This document shows positions 17,342-26,882 of a stretch of 64,000 nucleotides of DNA, one piece after another. Source of the stretch: Mesobacillus sp. S13. GTDB taxonomy: Bacteria; Bacillota; Bacilli; Bacillales; Cytobacillaceae. Position 1 is the stretch's first letter. Each line of letters begins with the position of its first letter. The stretch spans positions 1,259,001 to 1,323,000 of the forward strand of contig NZ_CP084622.1 of assembly GCF_020422885.1 (NCBI RefSeq), given 5' to 3'. The position numbers and the translations under genes are program-made. A model generated the notes under the pieces. The model worked only from the letters and a program-made list of their open reading frames with translations, made no database searches and had not been told where the DNA came from.

Positions 17342-17982
17342 TGGAGAAAATCAGGGTAGCGGTAGTGGATGATCATGAAATGGTCCGAAAAGGCATCATT
17401 TCCTATCTGGAAACCGAACCGTCAATCGAAATTGTTGGCGAGGCAGATTCTGGAAAAAAGGCTGTTGCATTAGTGAAAGATACAAAACCGGATGTTGTAC
17501 TAATGGATTTGCTAATGGAGAATGGGACGGGAATTGAAGCAACAACAGAGATTTTAAGCTTTTATCCAGAATGCAAAATCATCATCATCACGAGTTTTTA
17601 TGACGATGAACAGGTTTTTCCAGCAATCGAGGCAGGAGCATTTAGCTATATGTTAAAGACAGCTTCTGCTTCCGAAGTCATCAGGGCGATTGAAAAGGCG
17701 TCCAGAGGAGAAACAGTCATTGAACCAAAGGTAGCCAACAGGATGATGAAAAGATTAAGGCCACAAGAGCGCAAACCACACGATGAACTGACAGAAAGGG
17801 AGCTTGAGGTTTTGAAATGTATTGGTGAAGGAATGACAAACCAGCAAATCAGCGAGGAATTATTCATCGGCGTGAAAACAGTCAAAACCCATGTTTCCAA
17901 TATTTTAGGTAAACTCGCCTTATCCGACAGAACACAAGCAGCAGTATATGCAAATCGTAACGGGTTGATCAAGACTTCATAA
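17341..17982 (+). CDS. liaR: Response regulator LiaR-like
   Basis: A 213-residue NarL/LuxR-type response regulator. Receiver domain 1-120 with phospho-acceptor Asp56 (VVLMDLLMENG), acidic pair D10/D11 and a late lysine (MLKTA). The C-terminal LuxR helix-turn-helix runs ELTERELEVLKCIGEG through VKTVKTHVSNILGKL. It is partner of the overlapping kinase. The usual targets liaIH are not next to it, so the regulon lies elsewhere. Confidence 0.92.
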   Translation: MEKIRVAVVDDHEMVRKGIISYLETEPSIEIVGEADSGKKAVALVKDTKPDVVLMDLLMENGTGIEATTEILSFYPECKIIIITSFYDDEQVFPAIEAGAFSYMLKTASASEVIRAIEKASRGETVIEPKVANRMMKRLRPQERKPHDELTERELEVLKCIGEGMTNQQISEELFIGVKTVKTHVSNILGKLALSDRTQAAVYANRNGLIKTS

Positions 17983-17986
17983 GTAG

Positions 17987-18018
17987 AGGAGGGTGTCACG
18001 AGATGACACCCTCTTTTA
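17987..18018 (+). terminator. Terminator after liaFSR
   Basis: GAGGGTGTCA pairs perfectly with TGACACCCTC around a five-base loop, then TTTT. It starts four bases after the liaR stop. Confidence 0.85.
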
Positions 18019-18027
18019 TGGAGGCAC

Positions 18028-18341
18028 AAAATGGCGGTTGACCAGAAAAAGATGCCATCCATCGGCCTGATGTAGGCACGAAATGGTGGTTGACCAGAAA
18101 AAAGCGCCATCCATCGGCCTGATGGAGACACAAAAAGGCGGTTGACCAGAAAAAAGCGCCATCCATCGGCTTGATGGAGACACAAAAAGGCGGTTGGCCA
18201 GAAAAAAGCGTCATCCATTGGCTTGATGGAGACACGAAACGGCGGAGGATCAAGAAAAAGCGCCATCCATCGGCCTGATGGAGACAGGAAATGCCCCTAT
18301 ATCAGAAAAAAGCGCCACCCATTACCTAAATGGTGGCGCAA
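18028..18341. repeat. 52-bp tandem array B (six units)
   Basis: Landmarks (ACCAGAAAAA or its variants) fall at 18041, 18093, 18145, 18197, about 18249 and 18301, a strict 52-bp period. Each unit has GGCGGTTGACCAGAAAAA then GCGCCATCCATCGG and TGATGGAGACA, giving a CCATC/GATGG dyad. The sequence is unrelated to array A. The last unit, changed to a strong stem, works as the hmoB terminator. The array fills the gap between convergent liaR and hmoB. Confidence 0.9.
18304..18341 (-). terminator. Terminator of hmoB built from the last array unit
   Basis: On the minus strand GCGCCACCATTT pairs with the following TAATGGGTGGCGC and runs into TTTTTT. The arm and tail coincide with the GCGCC and A-run of array B's final unit. 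Confidence 0.8.
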
Positions 18342-18351
18342 AGGAAGACGG

Positions 18352-18861
18352 TCATTCGCTTTCAATATAATATTTAGATACATAAGAGGCGCTTTCGAAA
18401 ATATTAGGTCTTGCTCCATCAATTCCTGACTCTGTTCCGCGATTCTTATGTGCATGTGCATAGGCTTTTGATTGTTGCCAGTTTTCAAATGAGCTTTCAT
18501 TTTCCCAAACGGTCAAAATAATATAAGTATTTGAGCTCAATGGCCGCAGTACACGGATGGCGACAAAGCCCGGTTCATTTTCTATCAGCCTTGGCCGGTT
18601 CAGGAAGCGATCCTCAAAAAGCGGCCTTCCCTCATCAGTAACAGGGATATTATTGAAAACAGCAAAGCCTTCATGGCCGAGTTGGCCGGCAGAATCGATC
18701 ACTTCATATTTCCTCGGAGAACTGAATAGTGTCTTCTTTTCAGTCTCATGGACTAGGATGGATGATTCGTTGTTGTTCATCAGGACCATGTTTTCGGCTT
18801 GGTGTTTTTCTTTTATTTTTAACAGAAAATCAGCTGTTCCGGATGTAATGAATAAATTCAT
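18352..18861 (-). CDS. hmoB: Haem-degrading monooxygenase HmoB
   Basis: HmoB (YhgC) opens the haem ring to release iron in Bacillus. The 169-residue protein combines an N-terminal half (LFITSGTADFLLKIKEKHQAEN) with a C-terminal ABM-type ferredoxin-like domain (GFVAIRVLRPLSSNTYIILTVWENESSFENWQQS, then KNRGTESGI). The spacing and wording match B. subtilis HmoB closely. GAGGTG precedes the ATG. It faces hemEHY, so haem breakdown and haem synthesis genes are neighbours, as in B. subtilis. Confidence 0.92.
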   Translation of the reverse strand: MNLFITSGTADFLLKIKEKHQAENMVLMNNNESSILVHETEKKTLFSSPRKYEVIDSAGQLGHEGFAVFNNIPVTDEGRPLFEDRFLNRPRLIENEPGFVAIRVLRPLSSNTYIILTVWENESSFENWQQSKAYAHAHKNRGTESGIDGARPNIFESASYVSKYYIESE

Positions 18862-19154
18862 CTTTTCACCTCATTTTAAATTTTAAGTACTTCCTTCTAT
18901 TATAATGATTTAACATCTTCATCTATTTTCCCTTTTTAAGAGAAGCTAAAAACATAAATTCGACGAATTTTCGACAATTTGCAGCGTTTCCTATGAAATC
19001 GGCTATTAAAAACGATATAGTGTATATAGTTTGTTTATTTTTGTATACACAACGCGGGCTACCGCTTGTCCGATTCGTAAAATAGTTGTTTTTTATTTTA
19101 ATCCTTTTATATTACAATGGATTACAGACATTATTGAAAGGTGGACCACACTTA

Positions 19155-20201
19155 ATGAGCAAGATTATTAACGATACATTTTTAAAAGCAGCCAGAGGAG
19201 AAGCTACAGATTACGTTCCTGTCTGGTATATGAGACAAGCTGGCAGGTCACAGCCTGAGTATAGAGAAATCAAGGAAAAATATTCTTTATTTGAAATTAC
19301 GCACCAGCCTGAGCTTTGCGCATATGTAACAAGGCTTCCTGTAGAACAATACGACGTGGATGCGGCGATTCTTTACAAGGACATCATGACACCGCTGCCA
19401 GCTATGGGAGTAGATGTAGAAATTAAATCAGGAATCGGACCTGTCATTGCCAATCCTGTAAAAACATTGTCTGATGTTGAAAAATTGGGTTCGATCAACC
19501 CTGAATCAGATATTCCATACGTACTGGACACAATCAAGCTTCTTACAAAAGAACAGCTTTCTGTACCATTGATCGGTTTCTCAGGAGCGCCGTTCACTCT
19601 TGCAAGCTATATGATTGAAGGCGGACCTTCAAAGAATTATAACAAAACAAAGGCATTCATGTACGCACAACCGGAAGCCTGGTTTGCGTTGATGGACAAG
19701 CTTGGTGATATGGTGATTACATATGTGAAATCCCAAATCAAAGCAGGAGTTAAAGCAATCCAGATCTTTGATTCTTGGGTAGGAGCACTGAATGTCCAGG
19801 ATTACCGTACATTCATCAAGCCCGTGATGAACAGGATTTTTTCTGAGCTTAAGAAAGAAAATGTACCATTGATCATGTTTGGTGTTGGTGCAAGCCATCT
19901 GGCCATGGAATGGAACGACCTTCCGCTTGATGTAGTTGGACTTGATTGGCGTCTTCAGGTGAACGAAGCTCGCGAACTTGGAATCCAGAAAACCGTCATG
20001 GGAAATCTTGATCCTGCAATTCTTCTTGCACCATGGAATGTGATTGAAGAAAGGGCAAAGGCGATCCTTGACCAGGGTATGGGACAGCCAGGCTACATCT
20101 TCAACCTGGGCCATGGAGTATTCCCATCTGTGAACCCTGAGACATTGAAAAAGCTGACTGCTTTCATCCATGAGTACTCTGCCTCAAAATTAGGCAAATA
20201 G
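19155..20201 (+). CDS. hemE: Uroporphyrinogen decarboxylase HemE
   Basis: HemE removes four acetate carboxyl groups from uroporphyrinogen III to give coproporphyrinogen III. The 348-residue product has the N-terminal signature [17 protein letters not shown] (catalytic Arg/Asp region), [18 protein letters not shown] and the C-terminal [17 protein letters not shown]. The ATG at 19155 follows AAAGGTGG; an upstream in-frame ATG has no ribosome site. It is first gene of hemE-hemH-hemY. The 293-bp gap before it is AT-rich, with no site I can call. Confidence 0.97.
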   Translation: MSKIINDTFLKAARGEATDYVPVWYMRQAGRSQPEYREIKEKYSLFEITHQPELCAYVTRLPVEQYDVDAAILYKDIMTPLPAMGVDVEIKSGIGPVIANPVKTLSDVEKLGSINPESDIPYVLDTIKLLTKEQLSVPLIGFSGAPFTLASYMIEGGPSKNYNKTKAFMYAQPEAWFALMDKLGDMVITYVKSQIKAGVKAIQIFDSWVGALNVQDYRTFIKPVMNRIFSELKKENVPLIMFGVGASHLAMEWNDLPLDVVGLDWRLQVNEARELGIQKTVMGNLDPAILLAPWNVIEERAKAILDQGMGQPGYIFNLGHGVFPSVNPETLKKLTAFIHEYSASKLGK

Positions 20202-20291
20202 TCTGTATTCTGTTCCAGAGCATTACATTTTGTAAAATGGACTTGTTTTTGGCAGAATATAAGCTTAGAGACACGAAAAAGAGGTGCAATC

Positions 20292-21230
20292 ATGACTAAG
20301 AAAAAGATGGGTTTGCTTGTGATGGCATATGGCACACCCTACAAAGAAGAAGATATTGAACGTTACTATACACATATCCGCCACGGCCGCCCGCCGGCAC
20401 CGGAAATGCTTGAGGACTTGAAACAACGCTATGAAGCGATTGGCGGCATATCTCCACTTGCGAAAATCACGGTGGAGCAGGGCGAGAAGCTCGAACAGCA
20501 CCTGAACAGCATCCAGGATGAGGTTGAATTCAAGATGTATCTTGGATTGAAGCATATCGAACCTTTCATCGAGGATGCCGTGAAGCAAATGAATGACGAT
20601 GGCATTGAAGAGGCAGTAAGCATTGTGCTCGCACCGCATTTTTCAACTTTCAGCGTCAAATCATATAATGGCCGCGCAAAGGAAGAAGCGGCAAAATTGG
20701 GCGGACCTGAAATTGTATCGGTTGAACAGTGGTACGATGAGCCGAAATTCATCAAATACTGGTCCGACCGCGTGGCAAAGACCTTCGCTGAAATGCCTGC
20801 TGAAGAGCGCGAGAGCTCAGTTTTGATCGTTTCTGCCCATAGCCTGCCTGAGAAGATTCTACAAATGGGAGATCCGTACCCTGAACAATTAAAAGAAACA
20901 GCTGATTTAATTGCAAAACATGCGAACGTGAAAAATTATGAGGTTGGCTGGCAAAGTGCCGGCAACACACCTGAGCCATGGCTTGGCCCTGATGTACAGG
21001 ATCTGACGAGGGAACTGTTCGAGAAAAATGGCTATAAAGCATTTGTTTATGTGCCGGCTGGGTTTGTTTCCGACCATCTGGAAGTGCTGTATGACAATGA
21101 TTATGAATGCAAAGTCGTGACTGAAGAAATCGGAGCCAGCTATTACAGGCCGGCAATGCCGAATACAGAGCCTGAATTCATTGATGCATTGGCAGATATC
21201 ATTTTAAAGAAGCTGTCGACTTCACGATAA
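20292..21230 (+). CDS. hemH: Coproporphyrin ferrochelatase HemH (CpfC)
   Basis: In Gram-positive bacteria this enzyme inserts iron into coproporphyrin III. The 312-residue protein has the family features: [26 protein letters not shown] with the iron-site histidine, [30 protein letters not shown] and [18 protein letters not shown]. The 90-bp gap from hemE carries no terminator, so the three hem genes are likely one transcript. Confidence 0.97.
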   Translation: MTKKKMGLLVMAYGTPYKEEDIERYYTHIRHGRPPAPEMLEDLKQRYEAIGGISPLAKITVEQGEKLEQHLNSIQDEVEFKMYLGLKHIEPFIEDAVKQMNDDGIEEAVSIVLAPHFSTFSVKSYNGRAKEEAAKLGGPEIVSVEQWYDEPKFIKYWSDRVAKTFAEMPAEERESSVLIVSAHSLPEKILQMGDPYPEQLKETADLIAKHANVKNYEVGWQSAGNTPEPWLGPDVQDLTRELFEKNGYKAFVYVPAGFVSDHLEVLYDNDYECKVVTEEIGASYYRPAMPNTEPEFIDALADIILKKLSTSR

Positions 21231-21256
21231 AACTTATTTAAAGAAGGCGATTTACC

Positions 21257-22684
21257 GTGACAGAAAAAAAGAATGTTGTAATTGTAGGGGGCGGCATTAC
21301 AGGTTTGGCGGCAGCATACTATTTGCAAAAGCATGCCAGGGAGAACCAGCTTCCTCTGGATGTGAAACTGGTCGAATCCTCCCATCGTGTTGGCGGGAAA
21401 ATGCAAACGTATGTGAAAGATGGTTTTGTCATCGAAAGAGGACCCGATTCCTTCCTGGAAAGAAAAGAGAGCGCAGGGCGACTGGCCAGGGAAGTAGGTT
21501 TAGGAGATAAATTGGTCAATAACAGTACAGGGAAATCATATGTGCTGGTGAAGGACAAGCTCCACCCTATGCCTGGCGGAGCAGTGATGGGAATTCCTAC
21601 TCAAATCGGTCCCTTCGTTACAACCGGCTTATTTTCCTGGCCAGGTAAGTTCCGGGCTGCTGGAGATTTCTTTATGCCACCTTCAAAGATAAAAGGCGAC
21701 CAGTCCCTTGGCGAATTTTTCCGGCGCAGGCTTGGTGATGAAGTCGTTGAAAACCTGATTGAACCCCTGCTCTCAGGTATTTATGCTGGAAATATTGATA
21801 ATATGAGCCTACTGTCCACTTTTCCGCAATTTTATCAGGTGGAGCAGAAATATGGAAGCTTGATTCTTGGCACAAAGAAGACAACTCCCACGGCAAAAAA
21901 GAAGCCTGCTGAAACGGGACAGGCGAAGAAAAAAGGAATGTTCCTGACTGTGACGACTGGTCTGCAATCCTTTGTCGACGCGATCGAATCCAAGCTTGAA
22001 CCTGGTTCTGTCATTAAGGGAATCAGGGTCGATAAAGTGAGCAAACAGGAGAATGGTTACCGCCTGAGGCTGAGCAGCGGCGAATCGCTTGATGCAGACA
22101 GCATCCTTTTAGCTGCTCCGCATGAAGCAGCGCTGCATATGTTCTCAGACCACGAACATATCTTCGATCCATTCCGCGATATGCCTTCGACTTCCGTTGC
22201 GACGGTTGCCATGGCATTCCCGGAAAGTGTCATAAAAGAAGATATTGATGGTACAGGCTTTGTTGTATCAAGGAACAGTGATTATACAATCACTGCCTGC
22301 ACATGGACACACAAAAAGTGGCCTCATACCACTCCGGAGGGAAAAGTCCTGCTCCGTCTTTATGTCGGCAGGCCAGGTGACGAGGCAATTGTTGAGCTTT
22401 CGGATGATGAAATCATCAAGATTGCGTTAGAAGATTTAAATAAAACGATGGATATCCAGGCACAGCCTGATTTTGCAGTAGTGTCACGCTGGAAAGAAGC
22501 CATGCCGCAATATACTGTCGGACATAAGGAAAGAGTCGCGAACCTGAAGAATGATTTGGCCAGTGAGCTTCCGGGTGTTTTCGTAGGCGGCAGCTCTTAT
22601 GAGGGAGTCGGCCTTCCAGACTGCATAGACCAGGGTGAGGCAGCTGTCGAAAAGATCTTGTCATATTTGAAGCTTCATGGATAA
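21257..22684 (+). CDS. hemY: Coproporphyrinogen III oxidase HemY (CgoX)
   Basis: A FAD-dependent oxidase that makes coproporphyrin III from coproporphyrinogen III. The 475 residues begin with the dinucleotide-binding motif VVIVGGGITGLAAAYYL, followed by RVGGKMQTY, IERGPDSFLERK and the C-terminal FAD contact VFVGGSSYEGVGLPDCI. The start is GTG, 26 bp after hemH. A lysine-rich insert near residues 210-230 (TAKKKPAETGQAKKK) is a local oddity. Confidence 0.96.
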   Translation: MTEKKNVVIVGGGITGLAAAYYLQKHARENQLPLDVKLVESSHRVGGKMQTYVKDGFVIERGPDSFLERKESAGRLAREVGLGDKLVNNSTGKSYVLVKDKLHPMPGGAVMGIPTQIGPFVTTGLFSWPGKFRAAGDFFMPPSKIKGDQSLGEFFRRRLGDEVVENLIEPLLSGIYAGNIDNMSLLSTFPQFYQVEQKYGSLILGTKKTTPTAKKKPAETGQAKKKGMFLTVTTGLQSFVDAIESKLEPGSVIKGIRVDKVSKQENGYRLRLSSGESLDADSILLAAPHEAALHMFSDHEHIFDPFRDMPSTSVATVAMAFPESVIKEDIDGTGFVVSRNSDYTITACTWTHKKWPHTTPEGKVLLRLYVGRPGDEAIVELSDDEIIKIALEDLNKTMDIQAQPDFAVVSRWKEAMPQYTVGHKERVANLKNDLASELPGVFVGGSSYEGVGLPDCIDQGEAAVEKILSYLKLHG

Positions 22685-22720
22685 CGACTGTTTCATCATT
22701 GAATATATACAACTCTTGAT

Positions 22721-22750
22721 AAAAAACCCTTTTTAGGGTTTTTTATTTTT
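22721..22750 (+). terminator. Terminator after hemEHY
   Basis: AAAAAACCC pairs with GGGTTTTTT around a short loop, followed by ATTTTT. Confidence 0.8.
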
Positions 22751-22799
22751 CCACCCTTGCCATAGTGTTAAATACATGATAAATTATTTATTGACGTAT

Positions 22800-22822
22800 T
22801 GACCGTTTTTCTCATTTGGTCA
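22800..22822. promoter_or_regulatory. Probable YhgD operator before yhgD
   Basis: TGACC-N13-GGTCA lies 17 bp before the yhgD start. The same half-sites with the identical 13-bp spacer recur upstream of yhgE at 23439. A TetR dimer commonly binds such a dyad, so this is probably autoregulation. Confidence 0.65.
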
Positions 22823-22838
22823 TTTTGGAGGTGATAAC

Positions 22839-23411
22839 ATGGCGGTTGACCGAAAACAGCAGATTCTTGAAGCAGCGACCAACTCTTTTTCACTGTACGG
22901 CTATAAGGCGACTACGATTGATCAGGTTGCAAAGCTGGCGAACGTTGGGAAAGGCACCATTTATACCTTTTTCAAAAATAAGGAACAGCTTTTCGATGAA
23001 ATTGTTAATGGCCTCATCCAAGAAATGAAAGAAGTCGCAAATGAAGCAGTGGATTCATCAGACTCTTTTTATGAAAATGTCCACAGAGCTTTATATAGGC
23101 TGCTGGAATTTCGTAAGAAGCATCAATTGACAATCAAACTCTCGCAAGAAGCCCGGGATATTGGGACTCCAGCTGTCCTGGAGGTTATGGATAAAGTGGA
23201 ATCGGCGATCCTTAGCTTTATTAAGGAAAAAGTCATCCAGGCAATTCAAAAGGGCGAAATAAAGGAATGCGACCCGGAGATAACAGCGTTCATCATGATG
23301 AAGCTTTATATCGCGCTGATTTTTGATTGGGAAAAAAAGAACGAACCACTCGAAAAAGAAAAAATCTCTGATTTGTTTGAGTTTTATATCTTCAAAGGAT
23401 TGTCTGATTAA
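22839..23411 (+). CDS. yhgD: TetR-family regulator YhgD
   Basis: A 190-residue TetR repressor. The N-terminal helix-turn-helix (QQILEAATNSFSLYGYKATTIDQVAKLANVGKGTIYTFF shortened here to its ends QQILEAA and GTIYTFF) covers residues 7-45, and a helical ligand domain follows. GGAGGTG lies six bases before the ATG. It precedes yhgE by 75 bp, with matching dyads at both promoters, so it most likely controls itself and yhgE. Confidence 0.92.
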   Translation: MAVDRKQQILEAATNSFSLYGYKATTIDQVAKLANVGKGTIYTFFKNKEQLFDEIVNGLIQEMKEVANEAVDSSDSFYENVHRALYRLLEFRKKHQLTIKLSQEARDIGTPAVLEVMDKVESAILSFIKEKVIQAIQKGEIKECDPEITAFIMMKLYIALIFDWEKKNEPLEKEKISDLFEFYIFKGLSD

Positions 23412-23438
23412 GGATAGTCCTTATTTTTAACAGTAAAA

Positions 23439-23461
23439 TGACCAAGTGAACAAAATGGTCA
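23439..23461. promoter_or_regulatory. Probable YhgD operator before yhgE
   Basis: TGACC-N13-GGTCA, here extended to AATGACCA and TGGTCATT arms (8 bp perfect), lies 25 bp before the yhgE start. Compare 22800-22822. Confidence 0.7.
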
Positions 23462-23486
23462 TTAATTACATCATGGAGGGCTAAAA

Positions 23487-25685
23487 ATGAAGAAAAATCT
23501 ATTCACCCAAGAGTTGCTTTCTATTTTTCGAAATAAGAAGCTTCTTATTCCGATCATTGCCGTCTTGTTCATACCGGTTCTTTACAGCGGAATGTTCTTA
23601 TGGGCATTCTGGGATCCGTACGAACACCTTTCAGACCTTCCAGTAGCTGTTGTCAACAGTGATTCAGGGTCAACAATTGACGGGGAGACACTTGAACTTG
23701 GCAATGACCTGGTTGAAAAATTAAAGGAAAACCAGGATTTTGGATTTGAGTTTGTGTCCGAAGAAGTAGGGACAAAAGGGCTGGAGCAGCAAAAATATTA
23801 TATGCTCATAAAAATTCCGAAAGATTTCTCCGAAAATGCAACAACTTTGATGGATGAACACCCAGAAAAGCTCGAACTTGTTTATGTTCCTAATGAAAGC
23901 TTCAACTTTTTATCTGCTCAGATTGGGGGAACAGCAGCAGAAAAAATCAAGGCTTCCGTGTCCGAGAAGGTTTCTGAAACGTATGCGGAAACGATGTTTG
24001 ACAAAATTGGTGAACTGACAGATGGACTTGGCCAGGCGAGTGACGGAGCTTCGGAACTGAACGACGGTGCGGTCAAGCTTAAGGATGGAAGCATCGAGCT
24101 TTATGATAATCTATCGGTGCTCGCAAGCAAGTCTATTGAGTTCAACCAGGGAATGAACTCAGCTGATTCCGGTGCCAAAGAGTTGGCGAATGGAGCAGGA
24201 AAGCTCGCTGGAGGACTTGGTCAATTGGAGGAAGGGGAAACGAAGCTTGAGGAAGCTTCGGACCAACTTCTGGCAGGCCAGAAAGATTTGCAGACAGGTG
24301 CTTCACAAGTAAAGGCAGGTTTAGATCAGGCAAGCAGCAAGATACCAGAATTGATTGAGGGTACTAAACAAATTGAACAGGGTTCAGAAAATCTCGGCCA
24401 AAAGCTGGCAGACTGGAAAAATGGGGCTGACAATGCAGCTGGCGGAGCGGCAGAACTTCATGCCGGCATTCAAGAACTGCAAAAACAAATGGAGGGGATG
24501 GCACCTTTATTAAAAGACCATCCTGAAAAACAAAAAGAGCTTGCAGCAGCGCTTGCTAAACTCGAAGCTGGCAGTGCAGGTCTTGAGAATGGGTCAGCGC
24601 AACTTTCAGACTCAGCAGGTAAACTGGCTGCAGGGTCGGGGGAATTATCAGCTGGTTTGAATAAAGTCATTGTCGGCCAGGGTGAGCTCCAGCAGGGAAT
24701 CTTGGAACTGGCAGCAGGTAGTGGACAAGTGGAAACTGGTGCTGCGAAACTGGCAGCTGGCCACGAAGAATTTCATTCGGGTCTCCAGCTGTTCGGTAAC
24801 AAGCTGAGCGAGGCGAAAGCTGGTTCTGTTGAACTGGCAAATGGAAGTTCCCAACTTGTTGGCGGAATGGATCAGCTGGCAGCTGGTTCCGCAGCTATGA
24901 CCGACGGAGCTGACAAACTGGCATCAGGTGCCGGAGAATTGTCTGAAGGAAATTCCAAGGTAGCGGCTGGGACATCCGAGCTTGCTGAAAAGCTGAAAGA
25001 GGGCGCAGAAGAAGCAAAGGTGAATCCAGATGAAGAAACCTACAATATGCTTGCTGCACCAGTAAAGCTGGCGAATGAAACATTCAAATCAGTTCCGAAC
25101 TATGGAACAGGATTTGCGCCATACTTCTTATCTCTTGGCTTATTTGTTGGTGCGTTGCTGCTTTCCATCGTTTTCCCATTAAGGGAGCCAGCTGGAGTTC
25201 CTTCAAGCGGTGCAAGCTGGTTCTTCAGCAAATTCAGTATCCTGGCTGGAATCGGCATATTGCAGGCACTGGCAGCCGATGCCATCCTTCTAATGGGGCT
25301 GGGTCTTGATGTAGAAAGCGTTCCGCTATTCGTGGTCTTCTCCATTATCACAAGCCTGACTTTTATCGCACTGATTCAGTTCCTTGTGACTTTGTTAGGA
25401 GATCCAGGACGTTTTGTAGCAATCATTATCCTGATCTTGCAGCTTACGACAAGCGCAGGAACATTCCCATTGGAGTTAATTCCGGGATTCCTGCAAAAGT
25501 TTAATGCATATTTGCCAATGACCTATTCAGTGCAAGGTTTCAAGGCTGTCATCTCAAGCGGGGATTTCAGTTTCATGTGGCAAAATGCAGGGATTTTGGC
25601 AGGATATATTTTAGTCCTTGCAGCAGGCACAGCATTATTTTTCCATTGGATGTTCAAAAGGAAATTCGCCGTGTTAGTTGAATAA
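23487..25685 (+). CDS. yhgE: YhgE/Pip-family membrane protein
   Basis: A 732-residue protein of the YhgE/phage-infection-protein family with ABC-2-like membrane parts. One transmembrane helix near residues 19-42 is followed by a long outside region, then five to six helices from about residue 545 to the end. The outside region (about 170-520) is built of short helical repeats such as LAAGSGELSAGL, LASGAGELSEG and LNDGAVKLKDG. Family members act in envelope export, infection by phage or type VII-linked secretion; the cargo here is unknown. Confidence 0.9.
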   Translation: MKKNLFTQELLSIFRNKKLLIPIIAVLFIPVLYSGMFLWAFWDPYEHLSDLPVAVVNSDSGSTIDGETLELGNDLVEKLKENQDFGFEFVSEEVGTKGLEQQKYYMLIKIPKDFSENATTLMDEHPEKLELVYVPNESFNFLSAQIGGTAAEKIKASVSEKVSETYAETMFDKIGELTDGLGQASDGASELNDGAVKLKDGSIELYDNLSVLASKSIEFNQGMNSADSGAKELANGAGKLAGGLGQLEEGETKLEEASDQLLAGQKDLQTGASQVKAGLDQASSKIPELIEGTKQIEQGSENLGQKLADWKNGADNAAGGAAELHAGIQELQKQMEGMAPLLKDHPEKQKELAAALAKLEAGSAGLENGSAQLSDSAGKLAAGSGELSAGLNKVIVGQGELQQGILELAAGSGQVETGAAKLAAGHEEFHSGLQLFGNKLSEAKAGSVELANGSSQLVGGMDQLAAGSAAMTDGADKLASGAGELSEGNSKVAAGTSELAEKLKEGAEEAKVNPDEETYNMLAAPVKLANETFKSVPNYGTGFAPYFLSLGLFVGALLLSIVFPLREPAGVPSSGASWFFSKFSILAGIGILQALAADAILLMGLGLDVESVPLFVVFSIITSLTFIALIQFLVTLLGDPGRFVAIIILILQLTTSAGTFPLELIPGFLQKFNAYLPMTYSVQGFKAVISSGDFSFMWQNAGILAGYILVLAAGTALFFHWMFKRKFAVLVE

Positions 25686-25716
25686 CATTCTATTGTCAAA
25701 ACAGCTATAACAAAAA

Positions 25717-25752
25717 AGAAGCCAGCTCAATTAGCTATTGAGCTGGCTTTTC
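25717..25752 (+). terminator. Terminator after yhgE
   Basis: AAGCCAGCTCAAT pairs perfectly with ATTGAGCTGGCTT around five bases, then TTC and a mixed tail. Confidence 0.85.
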
Positions 25753-25827
25753 ATGTGCAGTTTTTAAAACTGCGGAAAAGGGATTGTATTACACCCGGAA
25801 AACCGGGGAAGGAAAACGAATCAAGAT

Positions 25828-25962
25828 TTATAGTTTACCAGGGTCCATGCATCCATCACACTTATTTCCGTAGCATTCATGCTGTTCGTCAATCGATTCT
25901 CCACACTCAATACACTGCTTCTTCGGCAAATTACGAAAGAATTCTACGACATTTTCAATCAT
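25828..25962 (-). CDS. yhfH: YhfH-type small cysteine-rich protein
   Basis: A 44-residue peptide, MIENVVEFFRNLPKKQC..., with five cysteines arranged CIEC, C and CDGC, suggesting a small zinc or metal knuckle. GGAGGG precedes the ATG. It matches B. subtilis YhfH in size, pattern and place, upstream of and divergent from yhfI. Its function is unknown. Confidence 0.85.
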   Translation of the reverse strand: MIENVVEFFRNLPKKQCIECGESIDEQHECYGNKCDGCMDPGKL

Positions 25963-26132
25963 GTTGTTCCCTCCAAATATGTGATGTTTTAATACAGTAT
26001 TATTATTTATTTTATTGTATTATAACAGAACGGATGACGTCAATCATAATTTTCTGAAAAAGCCATTCTAGTGAAAAAATGGGCAGAATGAAGTATAGTG
26101 AAAGAAAAAGCGTGATTATAGGAGGGAAATCA

Positions 26133-26867
26133 TTGAAGCTGACTATAGTAGGTTTCTGGGGTGGATATCCAAAGGTGAATGAGGCAAGCACCGGATATTT
26201 GCTTGAGCATGAAGGGTTTAAGCTGATGATCGACTTTGGCAGCGGTGTACTGGCAAAACTCCAAAATTTCGTCCAGCCTGAAGAGCTGGATGCCCTGGTG
26301 CTGTCACATTATCATCCGGATCACATTGCCGATATCGGCGTCTTGCAGCATGCCCGACTGATTCAGGGCTTCCTGGGTAAAAAGTCCCCGCAGCTTCCGA
26401 TTTATGGACATACTCAGGATAAACAGGAGTTTGCGAAGCTTACATATAAAAACATCACCAAAGGGGTTGCTTATGATCCGGCTAATAAGCTGAACATAGG
26501 GCCTTTCACCATTTCATTCCTGGCTGCAGTCCATCCGGTTCCTTGCTATGCGATGAGGATCGAAGCAGGAGGCAAGTCCCTGGTGTATACTGCCGATACT
26601 TCCTTTAAGGAAGAGTTCATCTCGTTTGCTCAAGGTGCAGAATTGCTGCTTTCCGAATGCAATTTTTACGGGAACCAGGATGGCAAAGGTGCTGGCCATA
26701 TGAACAGCTATGATAACGGAAAGCTTGCGGCTGAGGCGGGGGTTAAGCAGCTGGTCCTGACCCATTTGCCGCATTACGGGGAAATAGATCAGCTTGTTTC
26801 AGAAGCTTCGAGCATTTTCAATGGCCCTATCACCCTCGCAAGGGAAGGGCTGGAAATCACTCTTTAA
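26133..26867 (+). CDS. yhfI: Metallo-beta-lactamase-fold hydrolase YhfI
   Basis: A 244-residue metal-dependent hydrolase of the MBL fold resembling RNase Z-like and phosphodiesterase members. LSHYHPDHIADIG supplies the HxHxDH metal motif near residue 65; a further histidine is in AAVHPVPC, an Asp in YTADTS and the last His in LVLTHLPHYG. The TTG start six bases from GGAGGG gives KLTIVGFWGGYPK, the normal N-terminus. lplJ follows 15 bp downstream, so the two are probably cotranscribed. Confidence 0.88.
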   Translation: MKLTIVGFWGGYPKVNEASTGYLLEHEGFKLMIDFGSGVLAKLQNFVQPEELDALVLSHYHPDHIADIGVLQHARLIQGFLGKKSPQLPIYGHTQDKQEFAKLTYKNITKGVAYDPANKLNIGPFTISFLAAVHPVPCYAMRIEAGGKSLVYTADTSFKEEFISFAQGAELLLSECNFYGNQDGKGAGHMNSYDNGKLAAEAGVKQLVLTHLPHYGEIDQLVSEASSIFNGPITLAREGLEITL

Positions 26868-26882
26868 AAAGGAGAATCAATC

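Noticed and set aside
17646..18266. 206-residue minus-strand frame across array B
   Set aside because: It runs over the repeat and then antisense to liaR; the repetitive protein pattern comes from the 52-bp units.
25800..25815. CCCGG/CCGGG hairpin as terminator of yhfH
   Set aside because: Only a 5-bp stem and no U-run on the minus strand; not enough to call.
25755..26057. 100-residue plus-strand frame after yhgE
   Set aside because: It starts inside the yhgE terminator and is antisense to the convincing small gene yhfH.
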